Below, in pieces: positions 21,253-29,928 of a DNA stretch of 64,000 bases. The stretch lies in assembly GCF_037688875.1 (NCBI RefSeq), contig NZ_JAWDIE010000019.1, forward strand, positions 1 through 64,000. Reading direction: 5' to 3'. The first letter of the stretch is position 1. Each line of letters opens with the position of its first letter. The position numbers were made by a program, and so were the translations under genes. The notes below the pieces were generated by a model. It worked only from the letters and a program-made list of their open reading frames with translations. It ran no database searches and was not told the origin of the DNA. Source of the stretch: Amphibiibacter pelophylacis. Its GTDB lineage: Bacteria; Pseudomonadota; Gammaproteobacteria; Burkholderiales; Burkholderiaceae_C.

Positions 21253-22343
21253 TGGCGCCCGTGCTGCGCCGGCGGGCCTCCCGCAGACCCCGTCCTCCCG
21301 CTCCTGGCCTGCTGCAGCGCTGGCTGGTGCCGCGCCTGCGCGCCAGCGAGACGCACACGCTGACGCCGCGCCGCATCTACATCCTGCCCAGTGCGGCCGG
21401 CTGGGGCTTTGCCGTGGCCCTGCTGGTGCTGCTGGTGACCTCGATCAATTACCAGCTCAACCTGGGCTACGCACTGACTTTTCTGCTGGCCAGCACCGGC
21501 ATGGCCTCGGCCTGGGTGGCACAGCGCACGCTGCAGGGGCTGGAGATCGGCCTGCTGCCGCCCCAGCCCGTGTTCGCCCGCGAGATCCACGCGCTGCGCC
21601 TGAGCGTGAACAACCCCACCGCGCGCGACCGCCACGCCGTGCAGCTGCGCTGGCTGCCGCTGCCCCGGGGCCGGCGGCGCGGGCCGCAGCTGCCCGCCGA
21701 TCCCCACCCGGCCGTGCTGGACTGCGCGGCGCTGGAGCGCAGCGACGCCGAGCTGCCACTGTCCTTCGTGCGACGCGGGCTGTCGCCGCTGCCGGTGCTG
21801 GAGATCGCCACCGAGTTCCCCCTGGGCCTCTTCCGCGCCTGGAGCTGGTGGCAGCCTGCGCAGACACAGTGGGTCTGGCCGCGCGTGGACACCGGCGCAC
21901 CCGACCTGCGCGACCTGGACTGGACCAGCGACAGCTTTGACAGCCGCCCGCAGCGCGCCCGGCCGCACAGCGACCCGACCCAGCGCAGCGACATCCCCGA
22001 CGATTACCGCGCCTGGCGCAGCGGCGACGCCCTGCGCCGGGTGGTCTGGCGCAAGGTCGCCAAGGCGGGGATGGACCGGCCCGCGCAGTGGGTCACCCGC
22101 GACACCAGCAGCGAAGAGGCCGCGGGCGATCTGACCGCCGTCTGGCTGGACCCGGCGCTGTGTGCGGGCCTGCCGCGCGAACGCCAGCTCGGCCGCCTGG
22201 CCGCCTGGGCGCTGCAGGCCGAAGATCTGGGCATCCCCTACGCCGTGCGCGGGCTGCCCGCTTTTGACGACGGCGCCAGCAGCCTGCTGGGCCACGGCCC
22301 GGCGCAGGTCCACCGCGTGCTGTGCCACCTGGCGCAGGCCTGA
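21252..22343 (+). CDS. DUF58 membrane-anchored protein
   Basis: This 363-residue protein has a basic N-terminus, two adjacent membrane helices (about 47-90) and a soluble region containing the DUF58 core YRAWRSGDALRRVVWRKVAKAG (about 255-280), the family hallmark. DUF58 proteins have a VWA-like fold and are presumed clients or partners of the neighbouring MoxR ATPase; their biochemical role is not established. It starts within the moxR stop (TGATG) and ends 5 bp before the transglutaminase gene. Confidence 0.9.
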   Translation: MAPVLRRRASRRPRPPAPGLLQRWLVPRLRASETHTLTPRRIYILPSAAGWGFAVALLVLLVTSINYQLNLGYALTFLLASTGMASAWVAQRTLQGLEIGLLPPQPVFAREIHALRLSVNNPTARDRHAVQLRWLPLPRGRRRGPQLPADPHPAVLDCAALERSDAELPLSFVRRGLSPLPVLEIATEFPLGLFRAWSWWQPAQTQWVWPRVDTGAPDLRDLDWTSDSFDSRPQRARPHSDPTQRSDIPDDYRAWRSGDALRRVVWRKVAKAGMDRPAQWVTRDTSSEEAAGDLTAVWLDPALCAGLPRERQLGRLAAWALQAEDLGIPYAVRGLPAFDDGASSLLGHGPAQVHRVLCHLAQA

Positions 22344-22348
22344 CCGCC

Positions 22349-24730
22349 ATGGCTTTGCCCCGCCCCGTCGAAGCGTCGCGTCCCCTGTCCGAGCGGCTGC
22401 GCGATCTGCCGCGCGAGGCGCGCGACACGCTGCTGCTGCTGGCCATCTGCGGCCAGATCCTGCTGCCGCTGCTGGGCGAGATCCCGCTGTGGTGTGCCGC
22501 GCTGGTCGCCGTGCTGTGGGGCTGGCGGCTGTGGACGGTACTGGCGCTGCGCGCATTGCCGCCGCGCTGGGCCGTACTGGCTGTTGCCGTGGCCGGGGCG
22601 GGCGCCATCGCAGCCACCGAGCGCCCGCTGCTGGGCCAGGGCGCCCTGGTCACCCTGCTGGTGCTGCTGATGGCGCTCAAAACACTGGAGATGCGTGCCC
22701 GGCGCGACACCTGGGTGCTGTGCCTGCTGGGCTTTTTCCTGGTGATTGCGGGCTTCATCCAGTCGCAGTCGCTGCTGGCGCTGGCCAGCATGCTGGTCTC
22801 GCTGGCGGGACTGCTGACAGCGCTGGTGCTGGCCCACCGGCCGGTGGGCCGTCCGCCGCTGCTGGCTGCGCTGGGCCAGGCGCTGCGGCTGCTGGCGCTG
22901 GGAGCGCCGATGGCAGCGGCGGCCTTTGTGCTGTTTCCGCGCATCGGGCCGCTGTGGGGCATGCCCGACGCGCAGATCGCGCGCACCGGCCTGTCTCAGG
23001 AGCTGCGCTTTGGCGACATGGGCCAGCTGGCGCAGGACAGCAGCATCGCGCTGCGCATCCGTCCCCTGCCCGGCCCGGACGGCCGCACCGTGCCGGTCGA
23101 TCCCAAAACGCTCTACCTGCGCGGCCCGACCCTGAGCCACTTCGACGGTCGCACCTGGACCCCGGACAGCAGCAGCCGCTTTTCGGCCCTGGTCGGTGCC
23201 GACAGCGCAGGCCTGCGCCTGATGCAGGCGCCGCAGCGCCTGGAGATCACCGTCGAGCCCAGCCAGGGCACGCTGCTGGCCCTGCCCGAGCTGAGCCTGC
23301 CGCTGAAGCTGTCGCAGTCCTTGCTGGGCACGCACCCCAGCCCGGCCACGCCCCAGCCCGATCCCGCCCTGCCGCCCGGTCTGGCTGAAGACGACGGCAG
23401 CGCGCCCTGGCAGAGCACCCCGGCCGAGCTGCGCGCCGCCCGCCTGCCCCTGACTGAGGGCGAGCGTGAAGGCAGCGCCCGCCTGCTGCCCGATCTGTCC
23501 TGGCAGACCGACCAGCCCATTCGCCAGCGCCAGCGCCTCGAGGTGATGACCTGGCCGGCCGTGCAGATCGGCCCCTTCGGTCTGCCCGGCCTGGCGCCCA
23601 CCGGCAGCGACGAAGCCCGCCCGGCCCCGGTCTGGCCCGCGCTGCTGCGCGCCAACCTGCAGCTGCCGCCGGGCAACGAGCGCACCATCGCCTGGGCCCA
23701 CGACCTGCGCCGTCGCCTGGACCCGCGCCTGGACGCCGACGCCGACGCCTTTGGCGGCGCCGACGATCCGGCGCAGCAGCTCGATCCGCCCATGGTGCGT
23801 CACCCCTTCACCCTGGTCCAGGCGGTGCTGTCCTGGATCCGCCACGGCCAGTTCCGCTACACGCTGACGCCCGGCGTCTACCGCAGCAACCCCATCGACG
23901 CCTTCTGGTTCGACCGCCGCGAGGGCTTTTGCGAGCATTACGCCGCCGCCACCGTGATCGTGCTGCGCGCCATGGGCATCCCGGCGCGCATCGTCACCGG
24001 CTACCAGGGCGCCGACCCGGTCCCCCAGGACGGCTACTGGGTGGTGCGCCAGAGCAACGCCCACGCCTGGGTCGAGTACTGGCACCCGGAAATCGGCTGG
24101 GTGCGCGTGGACCCGACGGCCGCCGTAGCGCCCGACCGCATCGCGCAGGGCATCGCGCTGGATGCGCCTTCGCCGTTTGGCGATTTCATGCAGCGCCACG
24201 CGCCGGGCTGGCTGCCGCGGCTGCAGGCGCTGGGCTGGGACGCCCGCCGGGGCTGGGAGACGCTGAACAACCGCTGGAACCAGTGGGTGCTGGGCTACGA
24301 CCGCGACCGCCAGGAAGAACTTTTTTCCGGCTCAGACTGGCCGCTGGACCCGGGGCAGACACTGGCCCTGAGCGTGAGCCTGCTGGCCCTGATCGCCAGC
24401 GCCGTGCTGTGGCTGCGCCAGCGGCGCGATCCGCGCAGCCCGTGGCAGCGCTTCATGGCCACGCTGGTGCAGGATCTGAGCCGCCGCGGCCATCTGCCGC
24501 CTGAGGCGGCACAGGCCTCGCCCGCCGCACTCACGCCGCTGCAGCTCGGCCAGCGCCTGCAGGCGGCGGCGCAGGGCCTGGCGCCCGAGCGTCAGCGCGC
24601 CATTCAGGCGCATGTGGCGCAGCTCGACGCCTGGCGCTATGGTGTGCCGCAGAGCCCGTCGCGGCGGGCCCGGAGCGTCTGGCTGCGCCTGTGGCGGCGC
24701 CAGCTGCTGGCTCTGTTAGCGCCGCGCTGA
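22349..24730 (+). CDS. TgpA-like membrane transglutaminase
   Basis: This 793-residue protein combines about six N-terminal membrane helices (roughly 25-195), a long periplasmic region with a transglutaminase-like domain, and a final membrane helix (about 675-695) with a C-terminal DUF4129-like cytosolic tail. The papain-type triad is complete: Cys528 in REGFCEHYA, His572 in SNAHAWVEYW and Asp588 in VDPTAA. The architecture matches TgpA of Pseudomonas aeruginosa, an essential periplasmic transglutaminase-like protein. It is encoded 5 bp after the DUF58 gene, so the three gene products probably work together at the envelope. Confidence 0.92.
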   Translation: MALPRPVEASRPLSERLRDLPREARDTLLLLAICGQILLPLLGEIPLWCAALVAVLWGWRLWTVLALRALPPRWAVLAVAVAGAGAIAATERPLLGQGALVTLLVLLMALKTLEMRARRDTWVLCLLGFFLVIAGFIQSQSLLALASMLVSLAGLLTALVLAHRPVGRPPLLAALGQALRLLALGAPMAAAAFVLFPRIGPLWGMPDAQIARTGLSQELRFGDMGQLAQDSSIALRIRPLPGPDGRTVPVDPKTLYLRGPTLSHFDGRTWTPDSSSRFSALVGADSAGLRLMQAPQRLEITVEPSQGTLLALPELSLPLKLSQSLLGTHPSPATPQPDPALPPGLAEDDGSAPWQSTPAELRAARLPLTEGEREGSARLLPDLSWQTDQPIRQRQRLEVMTWPAVQIGPFGLPGLAPTGSDEARPAPVWPALLRANLQLPPGNERTIAWAHDLRRRLDPRLDADADAFGGADDPAQQLDPPMVRHPFTLVQAVLSWIRHGQFRYTLTPGVYRSNPIDAFWFDRREGFCEHYAAATVIVLRAMGIPARIVTGYQGADPVPQDGYWVVRQSNAHAWVEYWHPEIGWVRVDPTAAVAPDRIAQGIALDAPSPFGDFMQRHAPGWLPRLQALGWDARRGWETLNNRWNQWVLGYDRDRQEELFSGSDWPLDPGQTLALSVSLLALIASAVLWLRQRRDPRSPWQRFMATLVQDLSRRGHLPPEAAQASPAALTPLQLGQRLQAAAQGLAPERQRAIQAHVAQLDAWRYGVPQSPSRRARSVWLRLWRRQLLALLAPR

Positions 24731-24799
24731 TCCGCACTGGCGCCAGTCGTGACTTGTGCCACACCCGGACTCTGTGCGTGTTGCAAAGCCGCGATTAAC

Positions 24800-26416
24800 A
24801 TGCCGTTCATGGAAGAACTCCCACCCCAGTCGCCCCGTCTGCCCCGCTGGCGCAGCCCGCTGCTGCTGTGCGTGCTGGCCGGTCTGCTGCTGCTGCCGAT
24901 GCTGTGGAACGACCCTCCGCTGATGAAACTCATGGGCGCCGCAGGTCTGGGCCTGCTGCTGCTGGCTGGACACAGCAGCCGCCGCCGCGAACGGATCTGG
25001 CGCGACAGCCTGATCCAGCAGGAAAACAGCAGCACTGACGAACTGGAGCGCCTGCGCGCCGAGCACGCCCACGTCATGGCCGCGCTGGACCGCCTGCCTG
25101 AGGCGCTGGTCATCTACGACGCGCAGGAGCGCCTGCTGCTGTGCAACCAGCGCCACCGCGAACTCTTCCCCCGCTCGGCGCCCTACATGCAGCCCGGCCA
25201 GCTGCTGCAGGACATCGTGCGCCAGACGCGGCTCAATGGCGAAGCCGAAAACCCCAGCGTGCGGCCCATGGCACTGGACCGGCCGCAGGGCAGCGGCTCC
25301 GACCTGCTCCAGCCGCTGGCTGACGGCCGCTGGGTGCGCCTGCGCCAGAAGCAGGGCAGCGACGGCAGCCTGGCGCAGTTGCGCGTGGAAGTCACCCCGG
25401 AAGTCCGCCAGCAGGAGGCACTGCAGCAGCTCAAGGACGGCCTGCGGCGCACGCAGCAGATGCTGCAGGAAGTCATCAACGCCCTGCCCGGCGGCGTGGC
25501 GCTGTACGACGGCCAGCAGCGCCTGCTGATGGCCAACGCCCAGATGACCGAGTTTTACCCGGCGCTCTCCGACCAGCTGCGTCCCGGAGTGCGGCTGGAA
25601 GATCTGCTGCGCGCGGGCCTGCGGCGGCGGATTTTCCCGCAGGCGACAGGCCACGAAGACGAGTGGATCCAGTCCCAGATTGATGCTTACATCTACGCCG
25701 AAGGCAGCGACCGCCCGGTGCGGCGCGTGTGCCGCCTGGCCGACGGCCGCAAGATGAGCATCAGCACCAAATACCTGAGTGGCGGGGGTTACCTGGGCCT
25801 GCACCAGGAGCTCACGCTGGCGGCTCGACCGGACAGCGACAGCGTGCCGGACTACCCCGAGCGCCTGCACACCACCGACCCGTTGACCGGCCTGTCCAGC
25901 CGCCGCTATTTCGACGTGACGGCGCAGGGCGCCTGGGGACGCGGCCAGCGCACCAGCACGCCGATGTCCGTAGCGCTGATCGATGTGGATCAGCTCAAGG
26001 CCTACAACGACCACTATGGCCACCTCAGTGGCGACGACTGCCTGCGCCAGGTGGGCCAGGTGCTCGAGGCCACACTGAAAACCGACAGCCCACCGGGCGG
26101 TTTTGTCGCCCGTTACAGTGGCGAAGCCTTCGTCATGGTGCTGCCCGACCAGGCTTTGGCGCCGGCGCAGGCGCTGCTGCAGCGCGCCCAGCAGGCCCTG
26201 CGCGACCAGGCCATCCCGCACGATGCCAGCACGGTGGACGCCTGCGTCACGGTCAGCATCGGCCTGGCCTGCGCCATCCCCCGCCCCGGCAGCGAGCTGT
26301 CCCAGCTGCTGGCCGCCGCCGACTCAGCGCTCGCAGAGGCCAAATCCAGCGGCCGCAACACCCTGCAGACCGCCAGCCTGGAGTTCCCCAACCGGCGGGC
26401 GGCGGTGCATGTCTGA
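24800..26416 (+). CDS. Twin-PAS GGDEF protein with degenerate active site
   Basis: This 538-residue protein has two short N-terminal membrane helices (about 20-60), a coiled linker, two PAS_7-like sensor domains (about 85-190 and 225-335) and a C-terminal GGDEF domain (about 370-520). The GGDEF fold keeps DPLTGLSSRRYF, the metal-binding LIDVDQLKAYND and YGHLSGDDCL, but the signature reads S440-G-E-A-F, with Ala where the second acidic residue should be. Diguanylate cyclase activity is therefore doubtful. No RxxD inhibitory site is evident. The start is ATG 24800; 24809 is possible. It converges on the flavoreductase gene at 26498. Confidence 0.85.
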   Translation: MPFMEELPPQSPRLPRWRSPLLLCVLAGLLLLPMLWNDPPLMKLMGAAGLGLLLLAGHSSRRRERIWRDSLIQQENSSTDELERLRAEHAHVMAALDRLPEALVIYDAQERLLLCNQRHRELFPRSAPYMQPGQLLQDIVRQTRLNGEAENPSVRPMALDRPQGSGSDLLQPLADGRWVRLRQKQGSDGSLAQLRVEVTPEVRQQEALQQLKDGLRRTQQMLQEVINALPGGVALYDGQQRLLMANAQMTEFYPALSDQLRPGVRLEDLLRAGLRRRIFPQATGHEDEWIQSQIDAYIYAEGSDRPVRRVCRLADGRKMSISTKYLSGGGYLGLHQELTLAARPDSDSVPDYPERLHTTDPLTGLSSRRYFDVTAQGAWGRGQRTSTPMSVALIDVDQLKAYNDHYGHLSGDDCLRQVGQVLEATLKTDSPPGGFVARYSGEAFVMVLPDQALAPAQALLQRAQQALRDQAIPHDASTVDACVTVSIGLACAIPRPGSELSQLLAAADSALAEAKSSGRNTLQTASLEFPNRRAAVHV

Positions 26417-26497
26417 CGATGGTTGGACGTGAAGGCCAACAGAGGGTTGGCTGATACTGTCAGGCCGTCAGCGAACTGAGTCGGCCTTCACGCGCCC

Positions 26498-27553
26498 TCA
26501 GCCCTTCGCCTTGTCCGCCTCCGACACAAAGCTGTCGGCATAGAACGCGTCGGCGGGCAGGCCGCACTTTGCGGTGAAGTCGGCGCGGGCGGAATCGACC
26601 ATGATGGGCACGCCGCAGGCGTAGACCTCGTGGGCGGAGAGGTCGGGGAAATCGGCCATCACGGCATGGTGGACAAAGCCGGTGCGGCCCTTCCAGCCCT
26701 CCGGGGCGCTGTCGCTGAGCACGGGCACGTAGCGCATCAGCGGGTTGTTGGCCGCAAACTGCTCGCACCAGTCGTGCATATAGAGATCGGACAGGCGGCG
26801 TCCGCCCCAGTAGAGCGTGACAGGGCGCTGTGCGGGAGCGCCCGCCTCGGCGGTCTGCGCCTTGTGCGCCCAGTCGTCCAGCATGGCCTTGAGCGGGGCG
26901 AAGCCGGTGCCGGACCCCAGGAAAATCATCGGCTTGCTGCTGTCGTCGCGGAGAAAGAAAGTGCCCAGCGGGCCTTCGATGCGCTGGATTTGACGCTCTT
27001 TCATGGCACCAAAAACGTGGTCGGTGAACGCGCCGCCGGGCAGGTGGCGGATGTGGAAATCGACTGCCGCCGGTTCGCCCAGATCGTGCGGGGCGCTGGC
27101 CATGGAGTAGCTGCGGCGGTCGCCGTTGCGCAGCAGCACGTCCACGTACTGCCCCGCACGGAAGCGGAAGGGGCTGGTGGCCGGCAGCTGCAGGCGCACG
27201 CGCATGACGTCGTCGGCCAGGCGCTCCAGGGCCTGCACGCGCACCGGCATTTTGCTGACCGGGTAGTCGGCCAGGCCCGCGACAATGCGTGCCTCCAGGA
27301 CGACATCGCTGCGCGCGCGCGAGGTGCAGCTCAGGATCCAGCCCTCGGCCTCTTCCTGCGCCGACAGGGCGCTGCTCTGGTGCGGGCCCTGTTCGACCTG
27401 ACCGGACAGCACCTTGCATTTGCACGAGCCACAGGCGCCGTCCTGGCAGCCATAGGGCAGACCCACCCGGGCGAGCTGGGCTGAATGCAGCAAAGTGTCT
27501 TCGGGGGCGGATTCAAACGTCAACCCGGCGGGCTGGACTTCGATGCGGAACAT
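26498..27553 (-). CDS. 2Fe-2S ferredoxin-FAD/NAD reductase (CDP-6-deoxyglucoseen reductase-like)
   Basis: This 351-residue flavoprotein has an N-terminal plant-type ferredoxin domain with cluster ligands Cys36, Cys41, Cys44 and Cys76, then a ferredoxin-NADP reductase-like FAD domain (RRSYSMAS, about 147-154) and an NAD(P) domain (GSGTGFAPLKAM). It would pass electrons from NAD(P)H through FAD to the 2Fe-2S cluster and on to an oxygenase or dehydratase. Betaproteobacterial homologues are often labelled CDP-4-dehydro-6-deoxyglucose reductase, but no sugar-nucleotide genes are nearby, so the physiological partner is unknown. Confidence 0.87.
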   Translation of the reverse strand: MFRIEVQPAGLTFESAPEDTLLHSAQLARVGLPYGCQDGACGSCKCKVLSGQVEQGPHQSSALSAQEEAEGWILSCTSRARSDVVLEARIVAGLADYPVSKMPVRVQALERLADDVMRVRLQLPATSPFRFRAGQYVDVLLRNGDRRSYSMASAPHDLGEPAAVDFHIRHLPGGAFTDHVFGAMKERQIQRIEGPLGTFFLRDDSSKPMIFLGSGTGFAPLKAMLDDWAHKAQTAEAGAPAQRPVTLYWGGRRLSDLYMHDWCEQFAANNPLMRYVPVLSDSAPEGWKGRTGFVHHAVMADFPDLSAHEVYACGVPIMVDSARADFTAKCGLPADAFYADSFVSEADKAKG

Positions 27554-27578
27554 GTGCGTAACTCCTTGGTACTGCCAT

Positions 27579-28520
27579 TTACTTACGCTGTATTGTATCG
27601 CCCGGGTCGCTGGTCCGTCCCACGGCGACCATCTGCATGGCCGACGCGATCAGCGACGAGACCTCGCCCATCTGGCTGGGCACGATCAGCGTGGTCCTGG
27701 CGTCGGACGCCACGCGGCTGTAGGCTTCGACGGCTTTTTCGGCCACTTTCAGCTGCACCGCCTGCTCGCCGCCGGGCTGGCGGATGGCGATGGCGATGCG
27801 CTCGATGGCCGCTGCAGTGGCGTCGGCCACGGCGGTGATCGAGGCCGCTTCGCCCTGCGCGTTGTTGATGGCGGCCTGCTTTTCGCCCTCAGAGCGGGCG
27901 ATGAAGGCCTCGCGCTCGCCGGTGGCGATGTTGATCTGCTCCTGGCGGCGGCCTTCGGACGCGGCGATCAAGGCGCGCTTTTCGCGCTCGGCGGTGATCT
28001 GCGACTGCATGGCGCGCAGGATGGCCTCGGGCGGCGTCAGATCCTTGATTTCGTAGCGCAGCACCTTCACGCCCCAGTTCAGCGCGGCCTCGTCAATCGC
28101 CTGCACCACCTGCGCGTTGATGATGTCGCGCTCTTCGAAGGTCTTGTCGAGTTCCAGCTTGCCGATGACGCTGCGCAGCGAGGTCTGCGCCAGCTGCGAA
28201 ATCGCCATGATGTAGTTGGACGAGCCGTAGCTGGCGCGCATGGGGTCGGTCACCTGGAAGTAAAGGATGCCGTCCACCTGGAGCTGCGTGTTGTCGCGCG
28301 TGATGCAGACCTGGCTGGGGACATCCAGCGGGATCTCCTTCAGGCTGTGCTTGTAGGCCACACGGTCGATGAAGGGCACGATCACGTTCAGCCCCGGGCC
28401 CAGCGTGCCCGCGTACTTGCCCAGGCGCTCGATCACCCACGCGCTCTGCTGCGGCACGACCTTGAGCGACTGGATGACGAAAATAATGGCCACAACGACC
28501 AGAACGAGAGCAAATTCCAT
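27579..28520 (-). CDS. qmcA: SPFH/band-7 (stomatin/QmcA-like) membrane protein
   Basis: This 313-residue protein has one N-terminal membrane helix (about 3-20), the band-7 domain (GLNVIVPFIDRVAYKHSLKEIPLDVPSQ onward) and a long charged helix (about 175-260) that drives oligomerisation. Such proteins form large ring assemblies on the inner membrane and influence membrane microdomains and FtsH-type proteolysis. The NfeD-family gene lies 47 bp upstream on the same strand; the SPFH-NfeD pair is strongly conserved across bacteria and supports the call. The flavoreductase gene follows 25 bp downstream. Confidence 0.92.
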   Translation of the reverse strand: MEFALVLVVVAIIFVIQSLKVVPQQSAWVIERLGKYAGTLGPGLNVIVPFIDRVAYKHSLKEIPLDVPSQVCITRDNTQLQVDGILYFQVTDPMRASYGSSNYIMAISQLAQTSLRSVIGKLELDKTFEERDIINAQVVQAIDEAALNWGVKVLRYEIKDLTPPEAILRAMQSQITAEREKRALIAASEGRRQEQINIATGEREAFIARSEGEKQAAINNAQGEAASITAVADATAAAIERIAIAIRQPGGEQAVQLKVAEKAVEAYSRVASDARTTLIVPSQMGEVSSLIASAMQMVAVGRTSDPGDTIQRK

Positions 28521-28567
28521 GGGGTTTTCCTTGAAGCGGAGACAACAGTAACGGCGGTAACGGGGGA

Positions 28568-29026
28568 TCAGGCCAGCGGCGCAGACCGGTCGGTCGCAGG
28601 CTGCAGCAGCAACGTATTGCCCTGCAGCGCAGCAACGCGCCAGGCGCCGGGCTGCAACGGCCGTACCTTGTGACCCGGATGCGGCTGGGCGCGCCAGGTG
28701 GCGCCGCGATAGCGCACCAGCGCTTCGTCACCGCTGCGCCAGTCGTCGACCTGAATCACCTCGCCGACATCCAGCAGGCCCAAGGCCGTGGCGCCCCGCC
28801 CGGCCCGCGAGCGACGGCGCAGCGTGTGACACAGGCCCACGGCAAGGATGGCCACGGCCGCCGCCACCAGCATCTGTGCCGTCATGCCCGCCCCGGCCAG
28901 CGCCACCAGCGCCCCGGCCACCAGGCCCAGTGCCAGCATCAGCAGGTAAAAGGTGCCGGTCAGCAGCTCGAGCGCCACCGCGACACCGGCCGCAATGGCC
29001 CACAGGGTGTACGTGCTCCATGCCAT
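28568..29026 (-). CDS. NfeD family membrane protein
   Basis: This 152-residue protein has three or four hydrophobic segments in the first 65 residues followed by a soluble OB-fold-like domain (about 80-150) containing GEVIQVDDWRSGDEALVRYRGATWRA. This is the short NfeD form (YbbK/NfeD1b type without the protease domain), which partners SPFH proteins. The SPFH gene starts 47 bp downstream on the same strand, so the two very likely form an operon. Confidence 0.88.
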   Translation of the reverse strand: MAWSTYTLWAIAAGVAVALELLTGTFYLLMLALGLVAGALVALAGAGMTAQMLVAAAVAILAVGLCHTLRRRSRAGRGATALGLLDVGEVIQVDDWRSGDEALVRYRGATWRAQPHPGHKVRPLQPGAWRVAALQGNTLLLQPATDRSAPLA

Positions 29027-29077
29027 GATGGGGTCTCCTTGTGCCTTGTGACGCTTAACGGTAACACAGCGGAGAAA

Positions 29078-29272
29078 TCACCCCCGGCCTTGAGCCACAA
29101 ACGCCATGCCGATGGGCGTTTCACTCTGCAGCACCTGCACCGCGAACAGGGTATTGGCCAGCCCCGGGCGCGCCGCCTCAGGCGTTTTGGGGCTCAGGCC
29201 CGACTGGGCGCGCAGGTGGCAGTCAACCTCGGGGGCGGGAGTCTGGTGGTGGAGGGTGTGGGGCAGGGTCAC
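29078..29272 (-). pseudogene. Truncated GNAT acetyltransferase N-terminus
   Basis: This 64-codon frame ends in a stop partway through the GNAT fold. Its second half (SGLSPKTPEAARPGLANTLFAV, then IGMAFVAQGRG) resembles the first 60-70 residues of a common bacterial GNAT family whose members continue with GMGRVIGDGG and the acetyl-CoA loop. That continuation is absent both here and in the flanking sequence, so it is best read as a remnant. The GTG start overlaps the parE stop by 4 bp, so it may still be translated. Confidence 0.55.
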
Positions 29273-29559
29273 TGAGCGGGCGGGAATTTCCGGGCGGTAT
29301 GAACCACGTTAAGGACCACGATGGATTCGGCGCGGATTCTGACGAAAACAATGTAAGGCAGACGATGGACCAGCAGTTCACGCGCACCGGGTACCCTGTC
29401 ACTGGCCCTGATCCTTTCGGGGAAAACGGCCAGCCCTTTGACCTGTTCCACAATGCGATGAAGAACTGCGTCGGCCGTGCGCTCGCTGGCCCGGGCACGA
29501 AACCAGCTGACGATGCTGGCAAGATCATCCAGCGCTTCGTCGGTCCACTGGATCTCCAT
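29269..29559 (-). CDS. parE: RelE/ParE-type toxin
   Basis: This 96-residue protein opens MEIQWTDEALDDLASIVSW, typical of the ParE/RelE superfamily, and keeps the C-terminal beta strands (LLVHRLPYIVFVRIRAESIVVLNVVHTARKFP) that carry the toxin core. ParE members poison gyrase, while RelE members cleave ribosome-bound mRNA; the presence of the helix-rich N-terminus and the HTAR ending favours ParE-like, but activity cannot be deduced. It lies 10 bp downstream of a Phd-type antitoxin gene, the expected antitoxin-first order. Confidence 0.85.
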   Translation of the reverse strand: MEIQWTDEALDDLASIVSWFRARASERTADAVLHRIVEQVKGLAVFPERIRASDRVPGARELLVHRLPYIVFVRIRAESIVVLNVVHTARKFPPAQ

Positions 29560-29569
29560 GACGTGGAGC

Positions 29570-29884
29570 TCAGCAAGAAGATGCTGGTGGCTTTTCCTTG
29601 AGGCGCGAATCGACAGCGGACAGCACCTGCGCGTGCGGGGTCAGCGCCGTCTCGCCCGCTTCAAGCCGATCCAGAGTACCGCTGACCTTGGCACTCAGCC
29701 AGGCGTCATGCCCGGATTCTTTGTCCATGTACAGATCGCCAATCAGGGAACCTGCCGCATCCTCCATAGAAATCAGGATGCCCACCGGCCTGTTGTCACG
29801 GGTCACAAGCACCGGTTCGCGCTGGGCCATATCCAGCAGCTGGCCAAAATGGGTTTCGGCGTCACGGGTGGACATGGTTTTCAT
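29570..29884 (-). CDS. Phd/YefM-type antitoxin
   Basis: This 104-residue protein begins MKTMSTRDAETHFGQLLDMA and contains VLVTRDNRPVGILISMEDA, the N-terminal DNA-binding fold of the Phd/YefM family. The C-terminal half is the flexible toxin-neutralising part and ends Lys/Pro/Ser-rich. These proteins repress their own operon and block the cognate toxin encoded immediately downstream. The pair sits between nfeD and an aldehyde dehydrogenase gene, the only clearly accessory locus in the window. Confidence 0.85.
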   Translation of the reverse strand: MKTMSTRDAETHFGQLLDMAQREPVLVTRDNRPVGILISMEDAAGSLIGDLYMDKESGHDAWLSAKVSGTLDRLEAGETALTPHAQVLSAVDSRLKEKPPASSC

Positions 29885-29928
29885 CGCGGCATCCTTGTCA
29901 TAGCGGGTTCAGGCGCAGCATCGCCGCT

